NCBI GenBank assembly: GCA_965230345.1
Contig: CBDDKR010000002.1
Coordinates: forward strand, 930,001 to 994,000
Length of the DNA stretch: 64,000 nucleotides
Reading direction: 5' to 3'
Source: JADKBO01 sp965230345
GTDB taxonomy: Bacteria > Bacteroidota > Bacteroidia > Chitinophagales > Saprospiraceae
How positions within the stretch are numbered: the first letter of the stretch is position 1; each line of letters begins with the position of its first letter. Shown one piece after another: positions 50,820-59,836 of this stretch. The translations under genes and the position numbers were made by a program. A model generated the notes under the pieces. It saw only the letters and a program-made list of their open reading frames with translations, was not told where the DNA came from and made no database searches.

Positions 50820-52253
50820 ATGGACATTATTAAAACACAGGCTTACATTAACGGTGCTTGGGTGGATTCGGCATCAAAGGAAACCTTTGAAGTCGTTAAC
50901 CCTTATGACAAAAAGGTAATATCAAATATTAGTAATTGCAGTGTTGTCGAAGTTGATTTGGCGATTGAAGCAGCAACTAAAGCTTTTGACCAATGGAAAA
51001 ACCAACCCGCAAAGGTTAAATCGAAGCTTTTACACAAGTGGTATAAATTAATATTGAGTAACCTTGAGGAGTTGGCTCAATTGATAAGTCTAGAACAGGG
51101 GAAGTCGATTAAAGAAGCCAAAGGAGAAGTATTATATGGGGCTTCTTATGTCAAATGGTTTGCAGAAGAGGCATTAAGAATTTATGGTGAAACAATCCCT
51201 GCAACGAAATCAAATCAACGAATGATGGTTCTAAAGCAGCCTATAGGAGTTGTTGCGGCTATAACACCTTGGAATTTTCCAAATGCCATGATTACAAGAA
51301 AGGTTGCTCCTGCAATTGCAGCAGGTTGTTCGGTCATTTTAAAACCTGCAGAGGATACACCTTTGAGTGCACTAGCATTGGCACATTTAGCGGATTTAGC
51401 TGGTTTTCCTCCTGGTTTGTTTAATGTGATTCCTACTAAAAACCCAGAAGAAATAGGTTTAAAACTTTGTACATCAAAGAAAGTACGAAAGATTTCTTTT
51501 ACGGGTTCTACAGCTGTCGGCAAAATATTGATGAAACAGAGTGCAAATACATTGAAAAAACTGTCTTTTGAATTAGGTGGCAATGCACCATTTATTGTCT
51601 TTGAAGATGCCGATGTAAACGCCGCTGTTGACGGGGCAATGATTGCAAAATATCGCAATTCTGGCCAAACATGCATTTGTGCCAATCGATTCTTTATCCA
51701 TGAAAAAATATACGATCAGTTTGTTGAACAATTCAAATCAAGGGTTGAAGAACTTAAAGTAGGATCTGGTATGGAGGGGTCAGATGTCGGTCCATTGATA
51801 AATGAAGCAGCCTTGAGCAAAGTGCATGATTTGACAATGGATGCAGTAGATAAAGGTGCAACGATTACACTAGGTGGAAAATCACATGCCAATGGTGGAA
51901 CATTTTATGAGCCAACTATTATAAGTGATGTTACCGTGGATATGAATTTTAGCCAAGAAGAAATATTTGGGCCTATTGCTCCTATATACAGATTCGGAAC
52001 AGATGATGAGGTTATAGATCTGGCCAATAGTACAGATTCTGGTTTAGCAGCCTATTTTTATAGCAGAGAGATTGGAAGAGTTTGGAAGGTAGCAGAGGCC
52101 TTGGAATTTGGTATGGTGGGTGTAAATACAGGCTTTATTTCGGCCGCTTCAGCTCCATTCGGAGGAGTAAAAGAAAGTGGATTTGGAAGAGAAGGGTCTA
52201 AACATGGACTAGAAGAGTACTTGAACATCAAGTACATTTGTATGGAACTATAA
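50820..52253 (+). CDS. gabD: Succinate-semialdehyde dehydrogenase-type aldehyde dehydrogenase
   Basis: 477 residues. Aldehyde dehydrogenase motifs: TPWNFPNAMITRKVAPAIAAG, FELGGNAPFIVFEDAD (Glu), NSGQTCICANR (catalytic Cys), and the C-terminal PFGGVKESGFGREGSKHG. The last of these and the SGQTCICANR context fit the NAD(P)-dependent succinate-semialdehyde/glutarate-semialdehyde group. It oxidises succinate semialdehyde to succinate, for GABA or related catabolism. An AGGA-type ribosome site precedes the start. The sulfatase gene follows at 13 bases, so both may be in one transcript. Confidence 0.88.
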   Translation: MDIIKTQAYINGAWVDSASKETFEVVNPYDKKVISNISNCSVVEVDLAIEAATKAFDQWKNQPAKVKSKLLHKWYKLILSNLEELAQLISLEQGKSIKEAKGEVLYGASYVKWFAEEALRIYGETIPATKSNQRMMVLKQPIGVVAAITPWNFPNAMITRKVAPAIAAGCSVILKPAEDTPLSALALAHLADLAGFPPGLFNVIPTKNPEEIGLKLCTSKKVRKISFTGSTAVGKILMKQSANTLKKLSFELGGNAPFIVFEDADVNAAVDGAMIAKYRNSGQTCICANRFFIHEKIYDQFVEQFKSRVEELKVGSGMEGSDVGPLINEAALSKVHDLTMDAVDKGATITLGGKSHANGGTFYEPTIISDVTVDMNFSQEEIFGPIAPIYRFGTDDEVIDLANSTDSGLAAYFYSREIGRVWKVAEALEFGMVGVNTGFISAASAPFGGVKESGFGREGSKHGLEEYLNIKYICMEL

Positions 52254-52266
52254 TTGCTTCAAGAGG

Positions 52267-53541
52267 ATGTTAAAAGTTAAAGTCATTTTATTGTTTTGTG
52301 GTGTTTTATCCTTAATGGCGTGCAAAAAAGAAGGGACAACAGGTGAAAACCTTCCTAATGTTTTGTTGATTATTGCTGATGATTTGGGCAAGGACGCTAC
52401 CAATGGATTTGAGGAAGGAAATAGAAAACCAACAACACCGAATATTGATGCTATTAAAGATAATGGAATCTCGTTCAACAACTTTTGGGTATACCCAACT
52501 TGTTCGCCGACAAGGTCTTCGATAATTACTGGTAAATATGGGTATCGAACCAATGTGAAATGGGCATCAGATGAATTGGTGCCTTCTGACAAGATACTTC
52601 AGAAGTACATAAAAGATCAGAAATCCTATAGTACGGCTATAGTCGGAAAATGGCATTTATCTGGAAATGATGTGGTAAATCCTGAAGATTGGGGCATCGA
52701 TTATTATGCAGGCTTATTGGGTGGAGGAGTGCAAGATTATTCAAATTGGATATTAACGGAAGACGGAGATCAAAGTAATCAAACCAACTATATTACAGAG
52801 CACTTCACTGACCTTGCTATGGAATGGGTTAACGCACAAGATAAACCTTGGTTTTTATGGTTGGCTTATACTTCTCCTCATACGCCTTTCCATCTTCCAC
52901 CTCAGGAAATGCATCAGCAAGGAGTTTTACCTGAGTATACACAAGGTAAAAATCCGATGCCCTATTATTTAGCCATGATAGAGGCCATGGATTTTCAAAT
53001 TGGAAGATTACTAAATGAAATACCCCAAAGCGAACTGGATAATACGGTAATTCTTTTTATGGGCGACAATGGTCCTCCTAACCAAGTTGCTCAATCGCCA
53101 TATACTTCTTCAAAAGCTAAAGGAAGTTTGTATCAAGGGGGCATCAATACACCTTTATTTGTTTCGGGAAAAGATGTCGTGAGAAAAGGAGTTTCGGATT
53201 CAAACTTGATCAATAGTACAGATTTATTTGCCACAATTGTATCACTATGTGGAGTCGAAACAACCAAGGTTCGTGATAGTGAGAGCTTCGCACACTTGTT
53301 TAGTAGTGAAGGCGAACATCGCAAGTATCAATACTCAGAAATGGATAGCGGAACGGATGATTTATGGACAATAAGCGATGGTATGTATAAGTTAATTACG
53401 GGCAACTCAGGTGCTAAGGAGCTATATAATCTTGTTGAAGATCCTTATGAAGATATTGACTTGATGTTATCCGGATTAACCAGTCAGGCACAGATGCACT
53501 TAAGTAATTTGGAACAAGAGTTGAGTAAGATACGCAATTAG
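52267..53541 (+). CDS. Sulfatase lipoprotein
   Basis: 424 residues. A lipobox ends LSLMAC (Cys19). The formylglycine motif is CSPTRSS (C-x-P-x-R), with metal ligands IIADDLG near the N-terminus and MGDNGPP late, and KWHLSG and SPHTPFH contributing the substrate-side His/Lys. The enzyme cleaves sulfate esters, probably at the cell surface on polysaccharides; activation needs a formylglycine-generating or anaerobic maturase elsewhere. It may be transcribed with gabD. Confidence 0.9.
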   Translation: MLKVKVILLFCGVLSLMACKKEGTTGENLPNVLLIIADDLGKDATNGFEEGNRKPTTPNIDAIKDNGISFNNFWVYPTCSPTRSSIITGKYGYRTNVKWASDELVPSDKILQKYIKDQKSYSTAIVGKWHLSGNDVVNPEDWGIDYYAGLLGGGVQDYSNWILTEDGDQSNQTNYITEHFTDLAMEWVNAQDKPWFLWLAYTSPHTPFHLPPQEMHQQGVLPEYTQGKNPMPYYLAMIEAMDFQIGRLLNEIPQSELDNTVILFMGDNGPPNQVAQSPYTSSKAKGSLYQGGINTPLFVSGKDVVRKGVSDSNLINSTDLFATIVSLCGVETTKVRDSESFAHLFSSEGEHRKYQYSEMDSGTDDLWTISDGMYKLITGNSGAKELYNLVEDPYEDIDLMLSGLTSQAQMHLSNLEQELSKIRN

Positions 53542-53620
53542 GTTTCCAATAATGAATATTAGGTGTTTCGCAAGGATAGAAGTATAAATACCAGACAATT
53601 GATTTTACATTAAAACATGC

Positions 53621-54835
53621 CTAAATCTTAATAAAAGAGGTTCTACTCGTTACTAAATTTGAAGACAGAAGTAAAATATAGTTACCCTGCTGTAAATCTG
53701 CAACATCAATAACCGAGTTATCAATTGATCCCGACTTCATCAAAATTCCATCCGTGGAGTAAATTTTATATATTGAACGATCGTCTACTTTTACATTTAA
53801 AACATCTTGTACGGGATTAGGGTATACACGTGTAATTTGATTGCTTTTAGTTATTTCTTTACTTTCTAACAAATGGTCAATCTCTGTAATGTAAATCCCA
53901 AATCTTGCTCCAACCATAACACCAAATCTACCATTAAAGTCAATATCATGGATACGATATAACTGATCTTGATTAACCTTTTCTTCTACCCATGTCATTC
54001 CACCATCAATGGTCTTATATACTGTAGAACCATAATCCCAGCCTCCATTAAGAAAATCTGAAGTAAATACATAACCAAAATCAGCAGTTGGAAAATATAC
54101 TTGAAAATAAACTTCATTTTTTGGCATATCTAGGGAAGACCAAGTTTTTCCTCCGTCGATACTTTTTGATACTTTATTAAGAGATACCACATAACCTATT
54201 TTCTCAGTAGGGAATTGAGCTCTATAATGATCAATGCCAGGAGCAGAAACATCATTCCAGGTTTTTCCTCCGTCCACCGTTCTTAATAGAAAACTACGAG
54301 GTTCTGCTCCTCCGGCAATTATACCAATAGAATCTGTCAAAAATTGAATTGTATTAAAATCCATACCGTTTTTTGATGCGACAGTTTTCCAAGTTTTTCC
54401 TCCATCTTCAGTCATAACAAGACGGTCATCGCCACCAACGAAGCCGACATCGTTATTATGAAAGTACACTAACCCTGGTTCATTGACATAAAACGGAGCT
54501 GATTGCTCTTCCCATGTTTTGCCCCCATCATCAGAGTAAATAAGTTTTGACCAGTTAGTTTGGAATTGGTCATACGCCGAATAAAGGCGTCCTGTTTTTG
54601 ATGTTGAAGTAGTAAAAACACTTTTGAGCTTACTGTCTGATTCCCATACCATTTCCCATGTATTAGCTCGATCAATCGATTTATAAATCTTGTTCTCTAC
54701 TGTAATATATATAGTACTTGAATCAGCCATGTGTACTGAACCAATGGTTTTTTGGCCAGATGAGATATGTGTCCAGTCCTGACCTGAAACATTATTAATG
54801 TATAAAATAAATAATAAGAGGAATAGAGATCTCAT
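53621..54835 (-). CDS. YCF48/BNR-type beta-propeller protein with T9SS sorting domain
   Basis: 404 residues, signal peptide (1-18). Six or seven blades carry the DGGKTW signature (for example SDDGGKTWEEQ, TEDGGKTWKTV, TVDGGKTWNDV, SIDGGKTWSSL and TIDGGMTWVEE), so it is a sialidase-like/YCF48 propeller. The last 75 residues are a type A sorting domain (TRVYPNPVQDVLNV, LQQGNYILLL). It is exported by T9SS. Glycosidase activity cannot be claimed: catalytic residues of true sialidases are not identifiable by eye. Confidence 0.87.
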   Translation of the reverse strand: MRSLFLLLFILYINNVSGQDWTHISSGQKTIGSVHMADSSTIYITVENKIYKSIDRANTWEMVWESDSKLKSVFTTSTSKTGRLYSAYDQFQTNWSKLIYSDDGGKTWEEQSAPFYVNEPGLVYFHNNDVGFVGGDDRLVMTEDGGKTWKTVASKNGMDFNTIQFLTDSIGIIAGGAEPRSFLLRTVDGGKTWNDVSAPGIDHYRAQFPTEKIGYVVSLNKVSKSIDGGKTWSSLDMPKNEVYFQVYFPTADFGYVFTSDFLNGGWDYGSTVYKTIDGGMTWVEEKVNQDQLYRIHDIDFNGRFGVMVGARFGIYITEIDHLLESKEITKSNQITRVYPNPVQDVLNVKVDDRSIYKIYSTDGILMKSGSIDNSVIDVADLQQGNYILLLSSNLVTSRTSFIKI

Positions 54836-55232
54836 GTAGGTTCACTTTAAAATAATTGTCGTCCACAGCAGTTTGCTGAATTCAAGTAATAACTGCAACG
54901 AATTCTAAAAATAAAAGGAATTTTCCATATTTTCGATTACAGCATTTAAGTTAAGTCTTTTCTGTAATGGTAATTAAGTGTATCAAATATGTTCTTGATT
55001 TGTTTTTTAATAAATTTTGAGAGTCGATTATTTTTGTAGATACTGTCTAATATACCTATTAAAGTTTTCAAAACTCGACATTATCCAAGAATTATATAGC
55101 GCTTATGATATTAATACCGAGGATTCAGGAAAATATATGTTGCGCAATGTTTTACCTATTGCCTACAGTGTTTGTATAATTCCTTATTATTTAATTAGAA
55201 CAATTTTTACGCAGGAACTGGTATTGACATTT
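54836..55232. other. Gap with one doubtful small ORF
   Basis: Most of this gap lacks recognisable features. A 75-codon frame at 55017-55244 (TTG start, product with a possible hydrophobic segment, no known family) ends inside the left arm of the inverted repeat at 55233. It may be spurious. Confidence 0.3.
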
Positions 55233-55291
55233 ATATCCTTATAGAAAAAGTGATTAGCCACTGGGGCTATTTTATTTTTCTATAAGGATAT
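55233..55291. terminator. Long inverted repeat / bidirectional terminator
   Basis: Perfect 17-bp arms (55233-55249 with 55275-55291) enclose 25 bases with an inner TAGCC/GGCTA stem followed on the plus strand by TTTTATTTTT. It lies 25 bases past the ettA stop. The inner hairpin is oriented best for a plus-strand transcript, but the outer stem works for ettA also. Confidence 0.75.
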
Positions 55292-55315
55292 CTGATCCAC
55301 GAATTTTGTATCTAC

Positions 55316-56989
55316 TTACAGTAAGCTTTTAAAACTTGGTCTTTTAGGAGAAATATCTCCTAAGCGTTCTTTTTTAGCTTTTTCGTAATCGGAAAAGTTT
55401 CCTTCGTAGAAAACAACTTGTGACTGATCTTCAAAGGCTAGAATATGTGTAGCCAGTCTGTCTATAAACCATCTGTCGTGGCTAATCACGATGACACAGC
55501 CTGCAAAATTTTCTATCGCTTCCTCTAAAGCACGAAGCGTATTGACATCGATATCGTTGGTCGGCTCATCAAGCAGAATGACGTTGCCCCCATCTTTGAG
55601 TGTCATAGCTAAGTGGACCCTATTTCGTTCTCCACCAGAGAGAATTTCGATCTTCTTTTGTTGATCACTGCCCGAAAAGTTGAAACGACTGATGTACGCT
55701 CGTACATTCATTTCTGTATTTCCAACCATCATAAGGTCATTTCCTTTTCCGATTACCTCAAAGATCGATTTTTCAGGAAGTAAGTCCTCGTGTGTTTGAT
55801 CTACATAACTGACTTTTACCGTTTCACCTATGGTTATCTCTCCACTGTCGGGTTGCTCTTTACCCATAATCATCTTAAAAAGCGTTGACTTTCCTACACC
55901 ATTAGGACCAATGACACCAACTACGGCATTTTTTGGAATAGACATAGAAAGATTGTCGATCAATAGACGGTCGCCAAAACCCTTGGATAAGTTTTTAGTT
56001 TCAATGACTACATCACCTAGCCTTGGTCCAGGTGGAATGTAAAGTTCTAATCTTGCTTCTTTTTCTTTGGTCCCCTGATTGGATAGTTTGTCGTATGCAT
56101 TTAATCTTGCCTTACCCTTAGCTTGTCTTGCTTTTGGAGTCATTTTAACCCACTCCAATTCTCGTTTTAAGGTCTTTCGTCTTTTGGATTCTGTTTTTTC
56201 CTCCATTTCTAACCTCTTGGCTTTAGCTTCTAGCCATGTAGAGTAATTTCCTTCCCACGGAATGCCTTCGCCTCTATCCAACTCTAAGATCCATCCGGCA
56301 ACATTATCTAAGAAATACCTGTCGTGTGTAACGGCTATTACAGTACCTGGGAAATTCTGAAGAAATTGCTCTAACCAATGCACACTCTCGGCATCCAAAT
56401 GGTTGGTAGGTTCATCTAATAATAAGATGTCTGGTTGACTCAATAACAGTCTACATAAAGCCACTCTTCGTCGCTCTCCTCCTGATAATACATTGATAGG
56501 TGTATCTCCTAAAGGGCATCGAAGGGACTCCATGGCTGTTTCTAATCGATGATCTAATTCCCAAGCATTATACAAGTCCATTTTTTCCATCAATTCTCCT
56601 TGGACTTCTATGGCCTTCATCATTTCATCGTTGTCCATAGGTTCAGCCAATTTTGCATTGATGGCTTCATATTCGTTGACAACATCTACGATATACTGAA
56701 CGCCTTCTTCTACCACTTGACGAACCGTTTTGTTTTCGTCCAGTTCTGGTTCTTGTTTAAGGTAGCCAATTTTATATTCCTTATCAAAGGTGACTCTCCC
56801 TTCAAAATTGGTATCTAGTCCTGCAATGATTTTAAGAAGACTTGATTTTCCTGCTCCGTTTAAACCAAGGACACCAATTTTAGCGCCATAATAAAAGGAT
56901 AACCAGATGTTTTTTAAAACTTGTTTATTTGGGGCATATGTTTTCGATACACCCTCCATCGAAAATATTATTTTATGATCTCCTGACAT
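55316..56989 (-). CDS. ettA: Energy-dependent translational throttle protein EttA (ABC-F)
   Basis: 557 residues, two ABC domains without membrane parts. Walker A: GLNGAGKSSLLKII and GPNGVGKSTLFKMI. Signatures: LSGGERRRVAL and LSGGERNRVHL. Walker B: LLLDEPTNHLD and ILLDEPTNDID. The arm insertion and linker typical of EttA are present, and length fits (about 555). It binds the ribosomal E site and gates the first elongation cycle by the ATP/ADP ratio. The dapA gene is 19 bases upstream on the same strand. Confidence 0.95.
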   Translation of the reverse strand: MSGDHKIIFSMEGVSKTYAPNKQVLKNIWLSFYYGAKIGVLGLNGAGKSSLLKIIAGLDTNFEGRVTFDKEYKIGYLKQEPELDENKTVRQVVEEGVQYIVDVVNEYEAINAKLAEPMDNDEMMKAIEVQGELMEKMDLYNAWELDHRLETAMESLRCPLGDTPINVLSGGERRRVALCRLLLSQPDILLLDEPTNHLDAESVHWLEQFLQNFPGTVIAVTHDRYFLDNVAGWILELDRGEGIPWEGNYSTWLEAKAKRLEMEEKTESKRRKTLKRELEWVKMTPKARQAKGKARLNAYDKLSNQGTKEKEARLELYIPPGPRLGDVVIETKNLSKGFGDRLLIDNLSMSIPKNAVVGVIGPNGVGKSTLFKMIMGKEQPDSGEITIGETVKVSYVDQTHEDLLPEKSIFEVIGKGNDLMMVGNTEMNVRAYISRFNFSGSDQQKKIEILSGGERNRVHLAMTLKDGGNVILLDEPTNDIDVNTLRALEEAIENFAGCVIVISHDRWFIDRLATHILAFEDQSQVVFYEGNFSDYEKAKKERLGDISPKRPSFKSLL

Positions 56990-57008
56990 GTTTAATTTTG
57001 TCTGTTAA

Positions 57009-57893
57009 TTAATCTATTATGTTGGTCATACACTCCTGCAAGGAGGAGTATGCGTTATCTGACATTTTTGTTAAAGGTAAGCGCACATCATTACCACAAA
57101 GATTAAGAAGCTGTGCAGCTGATTTTACGCCTACGGGATTACCTTCAACATACATCCAATGATGAAGGTCAAATAGTTTTAGATTTTCTTTTTGAGCACT
57201 AGAATAATCTCCTTTAAGGGCATTCGCAATCATTGAAGAAAAGGTCTTAGGGTAGGCGTTAGCAATAACAGAGATTACACCATGTCCACCAACGCTTACA
57301 AGGCCTAAAGCGGTTTCATCATCTCCTGAGACAACAAAGAAATCTTCAGGTTTTTTGTTGATGATTTTTGCTGTCTGTGATAAATCACCAGAAGCTTCTT
57401 TGATTCCAATAATTTTGGATGATGCATTAGCCAATCTAACAGTGGTATCCCAATTTATATTAGACATGGTTCTGCCAGGAACATTATAAAGGATGATAGG
57501 AACAGGGCTTACTTTTTCTATAGCCATATAATGCTGGAATATACCTTCTTGGCTTGGTTTAACGTATGCAGGACTTGAGATTAAGAGTGCGTCTATACCA
57601 GAAAAATCATATCCCTCAATCTTTTGACATATGTGGGATGTATCAATACCTGCAAAATTTCCTGCAACAATTGGAAGTCTTTTATTGACTTGCTTAATGA
57701 TAAAGTCCAGAACTTCTTTGCTTTCTTCTTCAGATAATACGGCCGCCTCACCAGTGCTGCCAAGTGCAACAATATAGTTTACTCCACCTTCGATGACATG
57801 TTCGATAATATTTGATAAGCCTTCGAAATCTATTTTTTGGTTTTTAAAAGGTGTAATTATTGCTACACCAGTACCCATAAAGCGTTTATCCAT
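57009..57893 (-). CDS. dapA: 4-hydroxy-tetrahydrodipicolinate synthase
   Basis: 294 residues. TIM-barrel motifs: GTGVAIITPF, ALGSTGEAAVLSEEE, LYNVPGRTMSNI (Tyr), and the Schiff-base lysine in IIGIKEASGDL. It condenses pyruvate and aspartate semialdehyde in lysine and diaminopimelate synthesis. The next upstream gene overlaps it by 8 bases, and ettA follows at 19 bases. Confidence 0.95.
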   Translation of the reverse strand: MDKRFMGTGVAIITPFKNQKIDFEGLSNIIEHVIEGGVNYIVALGSTGEAAVLSEEESKEVLDFIIKQVNKRLPIVAGNFAGIDTSHICQKIEGYDFSGIDALLISSPAYVKPSQEGIFQHYMAIEKVSPVPIILYNVPGRTMSNINWDTTVRLANASSKIIGIKEASGDLSQTAKIINKKPEDFFVVSGDDETALGLVSVGGHGVISVIANAYPKTFSSMIANALKGDYSSAQKENLKLFDLHHWMYVEGNPVGVKSAAQLLNLCGNDVRLPLTKMSDNAYSSLQECMTNIID

Positions 57894-58416
57894 TTGAGTT
57901 TATTTTTGCTAAAAGTTGATCTAATTGTCTAACGATTTCCTTCATAGAAGTGGATGAAGTATCGGTACAAATATCAAGATATTTAAGATTCTTTGTACTA
58001 TGAATACCTACTTTAATTTTTGCATTTATAGAGCGCAGTATATATTCTTCCGTAATGCAAAATTCAGAACTCAGACAGTATATAACTTCGTATGGTGATT
58101 TAAGGAATGATTCGATCTTACCTCCTATTGGTTTCTCCAACCAATTAATGTCTTTTTTGCCTAGAATGTTTTCTTCAGAACTGTCCTTTTTTGGCGTTAT
58201 CCATAGAGTGCTTACTTTATACCCTTCTTTTTCCTTTTTATGAGCGATAGATTGGATTTCTAATTCGTCGGAAGAGGAATGAATAGTGTAAAGTATAGCG
58301 ATGCGACCTCGATCGCTATTTTTCGAACGATGAGATGAAATATTAATAAATGGCGTTCGGTTTAACCACCACTTTCTTAGCTTCTGTATCACCTTTTGTA
58401 ATTCTTGAGCTGACAA
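57886..58416 (-). CDS. DUF6913-like hypothetical protein
   Basis: 176 residues, soluble, basic N-terminal helix (LQKVIQKLRKWWLN), then alternating strands and helices (GRIAILYTIHSSSDELEIQSIAHKKEKEGYKVSTLWIT). It resembles the family often found just upstream of dapA in Bacteroidota (DUF6913), but I am not certain of the number. Its stop overlaps dapA by 8 bases, so the two are co-translated. Function unknown; a link to diaminopimelate or the cell envelope is only a guess from the neighbour. Confidence 0.7.
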   Translation of the reverse strand: MSAQELQKVIQKLRKWWLNRTPFINISSHRSKNSDRGRIAILYTIHSSSDELEIQSIAHKKEKEGYKVSTLWITPKKDSSEENILGKKDINWLEKPIGGKIESFLKSPYEVIYCLSSEFCITEEYILRSINAKIKVGIHSTKNLKYLDICTDTSSTSMKEIVRQLDQLLAKINSNG

Positions 58417-58512
58417 ATATACATGATTCTAAAAAATGTATTTTTTGATGAAAAATCGTTATTCTTTCGATTCCAAAACATGAAAGATTTAAAGGAAATT
58501 CTTTATCGTGGA

Positions 58513-59604
58513 TTAAAAATGATATCCAATTTGGGCTTCAAGAAATTCCGCTTGATAGAATTTAACACTTCGAATATTGTAGGCAATGGAAAGGTAGTCG
58601 GTAATGTTGTAACGCAAACCTAACCTTTGGTATAAACTTTTGAAGTTGCCCAATTCTATATGTCTAGCATATACACCGATACCTCCAAACAGGGTGAATC
58701 GACCAATGAAGAACTCTGGTTGGTAAACAAGCCCTGCTGTAATGTTGTCAAAGCCTACAGGGGCTTGACTGCCATCTTCATGAACGGTAAGACTCCAAAA
58801 GTAGTTTAAATCTAGTCCTACTCTTGATCGATAATAGTTGTTGTGTTGCAATCCATAATTAACACTGAGACCAGCAATAGAAAAATAATTACGGTCATCA
58901 ACTCTCTCTGTTCTTTGATGACTACCATGTCCAACCATAATAGCAATGTCATGGTTTTTTGGAAGCTTAACCTTTTCAAAAGGTTTATTTACAGGAGCTC
59001 TTTTGTTGATCAGATAGGATAATCCTACAGATGGTGTTAATATATTTATTCCATTATTGGGTCTTTCAAATCTTCCGTTGGAAAAATGAACAAAACCTAC
59101 ACTTCCTGTTAGGTCAAGATATGGGCCTAAGTGAATCTTTAACATAGTATGAAGGGCAACATGTACTGTAATCAAAGATCCAATAGCATGATTTTTTGAA
59201 TTGGTTAAAGGGTTGTAAAATTTCCATCCAGTAGCCAAGCCGTACTGGATTTCACTCATTAGTTCCACTCCTTTAAATCGGAATACGGGAATACCTAAGA
59301 ATCCAAAAGTAGAAATGGGTTTGCCTAGTTCTGATGAGCTAAAATCATTGATGCTAACACCCAGTCCAAATGTAGGTTGGTGATATATTTTTGACCAGTT
59401 TTTACTTCCTATAGTTTGAAGACCAAACTTTAGTTGAAGGCTTCCGTATTTATCTATTTTTGTCATGGCTAGATTGTCTCCAGCGACAAAATCATTGCTA
59501 GGTAGTGTTTTCCCTTCACTGTAAACGACATCTATAAAAGAATGCCTTTGACCGTATGAAGTGATGCAATAGAAAAGGATTAATAGGATAAACAGATTTT
59601 TCAT
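58513..59604 (-). CDS. PagL-like lipid A 3-O-deacylase (acyloxyacyl hydrolase) barrel
   Basis: 363 residues from ATG 59604 (an in-frame TTG 12 bases upstream is less likely), with a signal peptide (KNLFILLILFYCITSYGQ). The middle has the PagL-type active site in SVGFVHFSNGRFERPNNGIN (His and Ser). The barrel continues to a C-terminal FLEAQIGYHF, ending in Phe. Such proteins trim lipid A acyl chains at the outer membrane. It is longer than classical PagL (about 170), as is usual in Bacteroidota. Confidence 0.8.
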   Translation of the reverse strand: MKNLFILLILFYCITSYGQRHSFIDVVYSEGKTLPSNDFVAGDNLAMTKIDKYGSLQLKFGLQTIGSKNWSKIYHQPTFGLGVSINDFSSSELGKPISTFGFLGIPVFRFKGVELMSEIQYGLATGWKFYNPLTNSKNHAIGSLITVHVALHTMLKIHLGPYLDLTGSVGFVHFSNGRFERPNNGINILTPSVGLSYLINKRAPVNKPFEKVKLPKNHDIAIMVGHGSHQRTERVDDRNYFSIAGLSVNYGLQHNNYYRSRVGLDLNYFWSLTVHEDGSQAPVGFDNITAGLVYQPEFFIGRFTLFGGIGVYARHIELGNFKSLYQRLGLRYNITDYLSIAYNIRSVKFYQAEFLEAQIGYHF

Positions 59605-59667
59605 AAGAGCAAACAAAATTACTTTAAGAAATAAGCACGAAAATGATCTTAAAATATTGTTTTATAC

Positions 59668-59833
59668 TGAAGTGATTTAAAAATTAAATCCTAATGCTAG
59701 AATCAACTCATTGAAATCCAATCTCTGCCCAAAAATTAATTTCCATAGCTTTGGCTATTCAAAAGAATTTTCGAATTGATCTGACTTCCAAGCAGTTATT
59801 TCCGCTATTGAACACAGTTTTTAAATCACTTCA
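59668..59833. repeat. Inverted-repeat element, MITE-like
   Basis: Perfect 16-bp terminal inverted repeats (59668-59683 TGAAGTGATTTAAAAA and its complement at 59818-59833) flank 134 non-coding bases. It fills most of the gap between the PagL-like and GSCFA genes. Two inner blocks also occur at 45617-45660. No target-site duplication is obvious. It could be a small non-autonomous element or a structured RNA region. Confidence 0.45.
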
Positions 59834-59836
59834 CTC

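Noticed and set aside
55017..55244. 75-codon plus-strand ORF as a firm gene
   Set aside because: TTG start, no recognised family and weak context; mentioned only in the gap entry and as a low-weight observation.
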